Origin: Pontiellaceae bacterium
GTDB taxonomy: Bacteria > Verrucomicrobiota > Kiritimatiellia > Kiritimatiellales > Tichowtungiaceae
NCBI GenBank assembly: GCA_025457785.1
Contig: JALOTS010000017.1
Span: 1-14,638 of the forward strand
Length of the DNA stretch: 14,638 nt
Direction: 5' to 3'
Under the pieces are notes generated by a model, which saw nothing but the letters and a program-made list of their open reading frames with translations, was not told where the DNA came from and did no database searches. Made by a program: the position numbers and the translations under genes. This document shows, one piece after another, positions 14,274 to 14,638 of the stretch (positions are counted from its first letter, which is position 1; every line of letters starts with the position of its first letter).

Positions 14274-14638
14274 TCAGTAATACCTGACTTCAAGAACAGG
14301 ATGATTGCCGGCGTTCTTGTTGTCACCCGGATAGAATCCGATAAAATCATCCACCGTATCGTCGTCATCATCCAGTCCATCGAACTCGATTCTGAACTGT
14401 GTATAACCGGTCCTGGCTATTCCGGCAAGTCCGCTTGCGTTGAGAGGCGCGGATACCCAAGTATTGGTTCCGGACGGATAAGCTAAACAACCGACATAAG
14501 GTGTGCCGGCAGGAGCCTGAAAATCCTCTTTTTCCAGTACCGGATTGCCATTGAATCCGGTTGTGTTTTCCATGGCGACCTGCATATCCCCCAAACTCGC
14601 GCCGGGATTATTGCTGATGCATCCGCATTTCAACATCA
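14274..14638 (-). CDS. C-terminal part of a DNRLRE-domain (secreted-type) protein, partial
   Basis: This is the last ~121 residues of a gene that begins beyond the right edge. The pattern ISNNPGASLGDMQVAM, then TWVSAPLNASGLAGI, TQFRIEFDGLDDDDDTVDDF and IGFYPGDNKNAGNHPVLEVRYY matches the C-terminal half of DNRLRE or CBM96-like beta-sandwich domains. These are found at the ends or in the middle of large extracellular carbohydrate-active or adhesive proteins. An ATG at 14634-14636 is in frame but falls in the middle of the domain, so it is unlikely to be the start. The acidic run (seven Asp within nine residues) may bind calcium. No C-terminal anchor is present, since the domain ends the protein. 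It ends 95 bp before speA on the same strand and seems unrelated to it. Confidence 0.7.
   Translation of the reverse strand, partial: MLKCGCISNNPGASLGDMQVAMENTTGFNGNPVLEKEDFQAPAGTPYVGCLAYPSGTNTWVSAPLNASGLAGIARTGYTQFRIEFDGLDDDDDTVDDFIGFYPGDNKNAGNHPVLEVRYY

Overview
The window looks like ordinary chromosome of a bacterium of the PVC superphylum, probably Kiritimatiellota or a nearby Verrucomicrobia-like lineage. The best pointer is a 51-codon gene at 10588-10743 that matches the 'small basic protein' family which, as I recall it, is confined to Chlamydiae and Verrucomicrobia-type bacteria. The moderate G+C content, weak Shine-Dalgarno usage and an alternative spermidine gene pair (speA plus carboxynorspermidine synthase) fit this. 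The placement is inference, since no marker gene was compared.

Layout. (1) 1-1206 is accessory and decayed, all on the minus strand. It holds a tRNA-Pro(CGG), a 28-nt near-perfect hairpin that overlaps the tRNA CCA end, a small GIY-YIG nuclease gene, a short orphan coding tail (possibly of an HsdM methylase), and an AlbA_2/AAA_4 (Schlafen-like) ATP-binding gene broken by an internal deletion and frameshift that runs off the left edge. The combination suggests the remains of a type I restriction-type island next to a tRNA 3' end. (2) 1225-2690 holds a SpoU-family RNA methyltransferase and a DnaQ-like DEDDh exonuclease, both minus. The exonuclease has an unexpected N-terminal signal-like segment. 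(3) murB (+) is divergent from the exonuclease and convergent with a compact trpE-trpG operon (-). (4) 6086-7156 is an orphan membrane histidine kinase (+). It is followed by a bidirectional terminator, a tRNA-Thr(CGU) (-) with a good sigma70-type promoter, and an AT-rich intergenic stretch. (5) ettA (+), an ABC-F translation factor, is followed by a small exported Trp/Tyr-rich protein of unknown function. (6) An RsuA/RluB-type pseudouridine synthase (-) starts three bases after the terminator of the small basic protein gene (-), which has its own promoter. (7) A polyamine unit (-) runs from speA to carboxynorspermidine synthase, with a REPIN-like double palindrome between the two genes. (8) The right edge holds the C-terminal part of a large secreted-type DNRLRE-domain protein (-).

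Functionally the core genes are housekeeping: translation (two tRNAs, two RNA modification enzymes, ettA, the small basic protein), cell wall precursor synthesis (murB), the first step of tryptophan synthesis (trpEG) and spermidine synthesis (speA, carboxynorspermidine synthase). The most unusual parts are the decayed island with its tRNA-hairpin-GIY-YIG arrangement, the exonuclease with a putative export signal, the terminator-to-start-codon arrangement ahead of the pseudouridine synthase, and the REPIN-like element. I saw no clear complete novel system.
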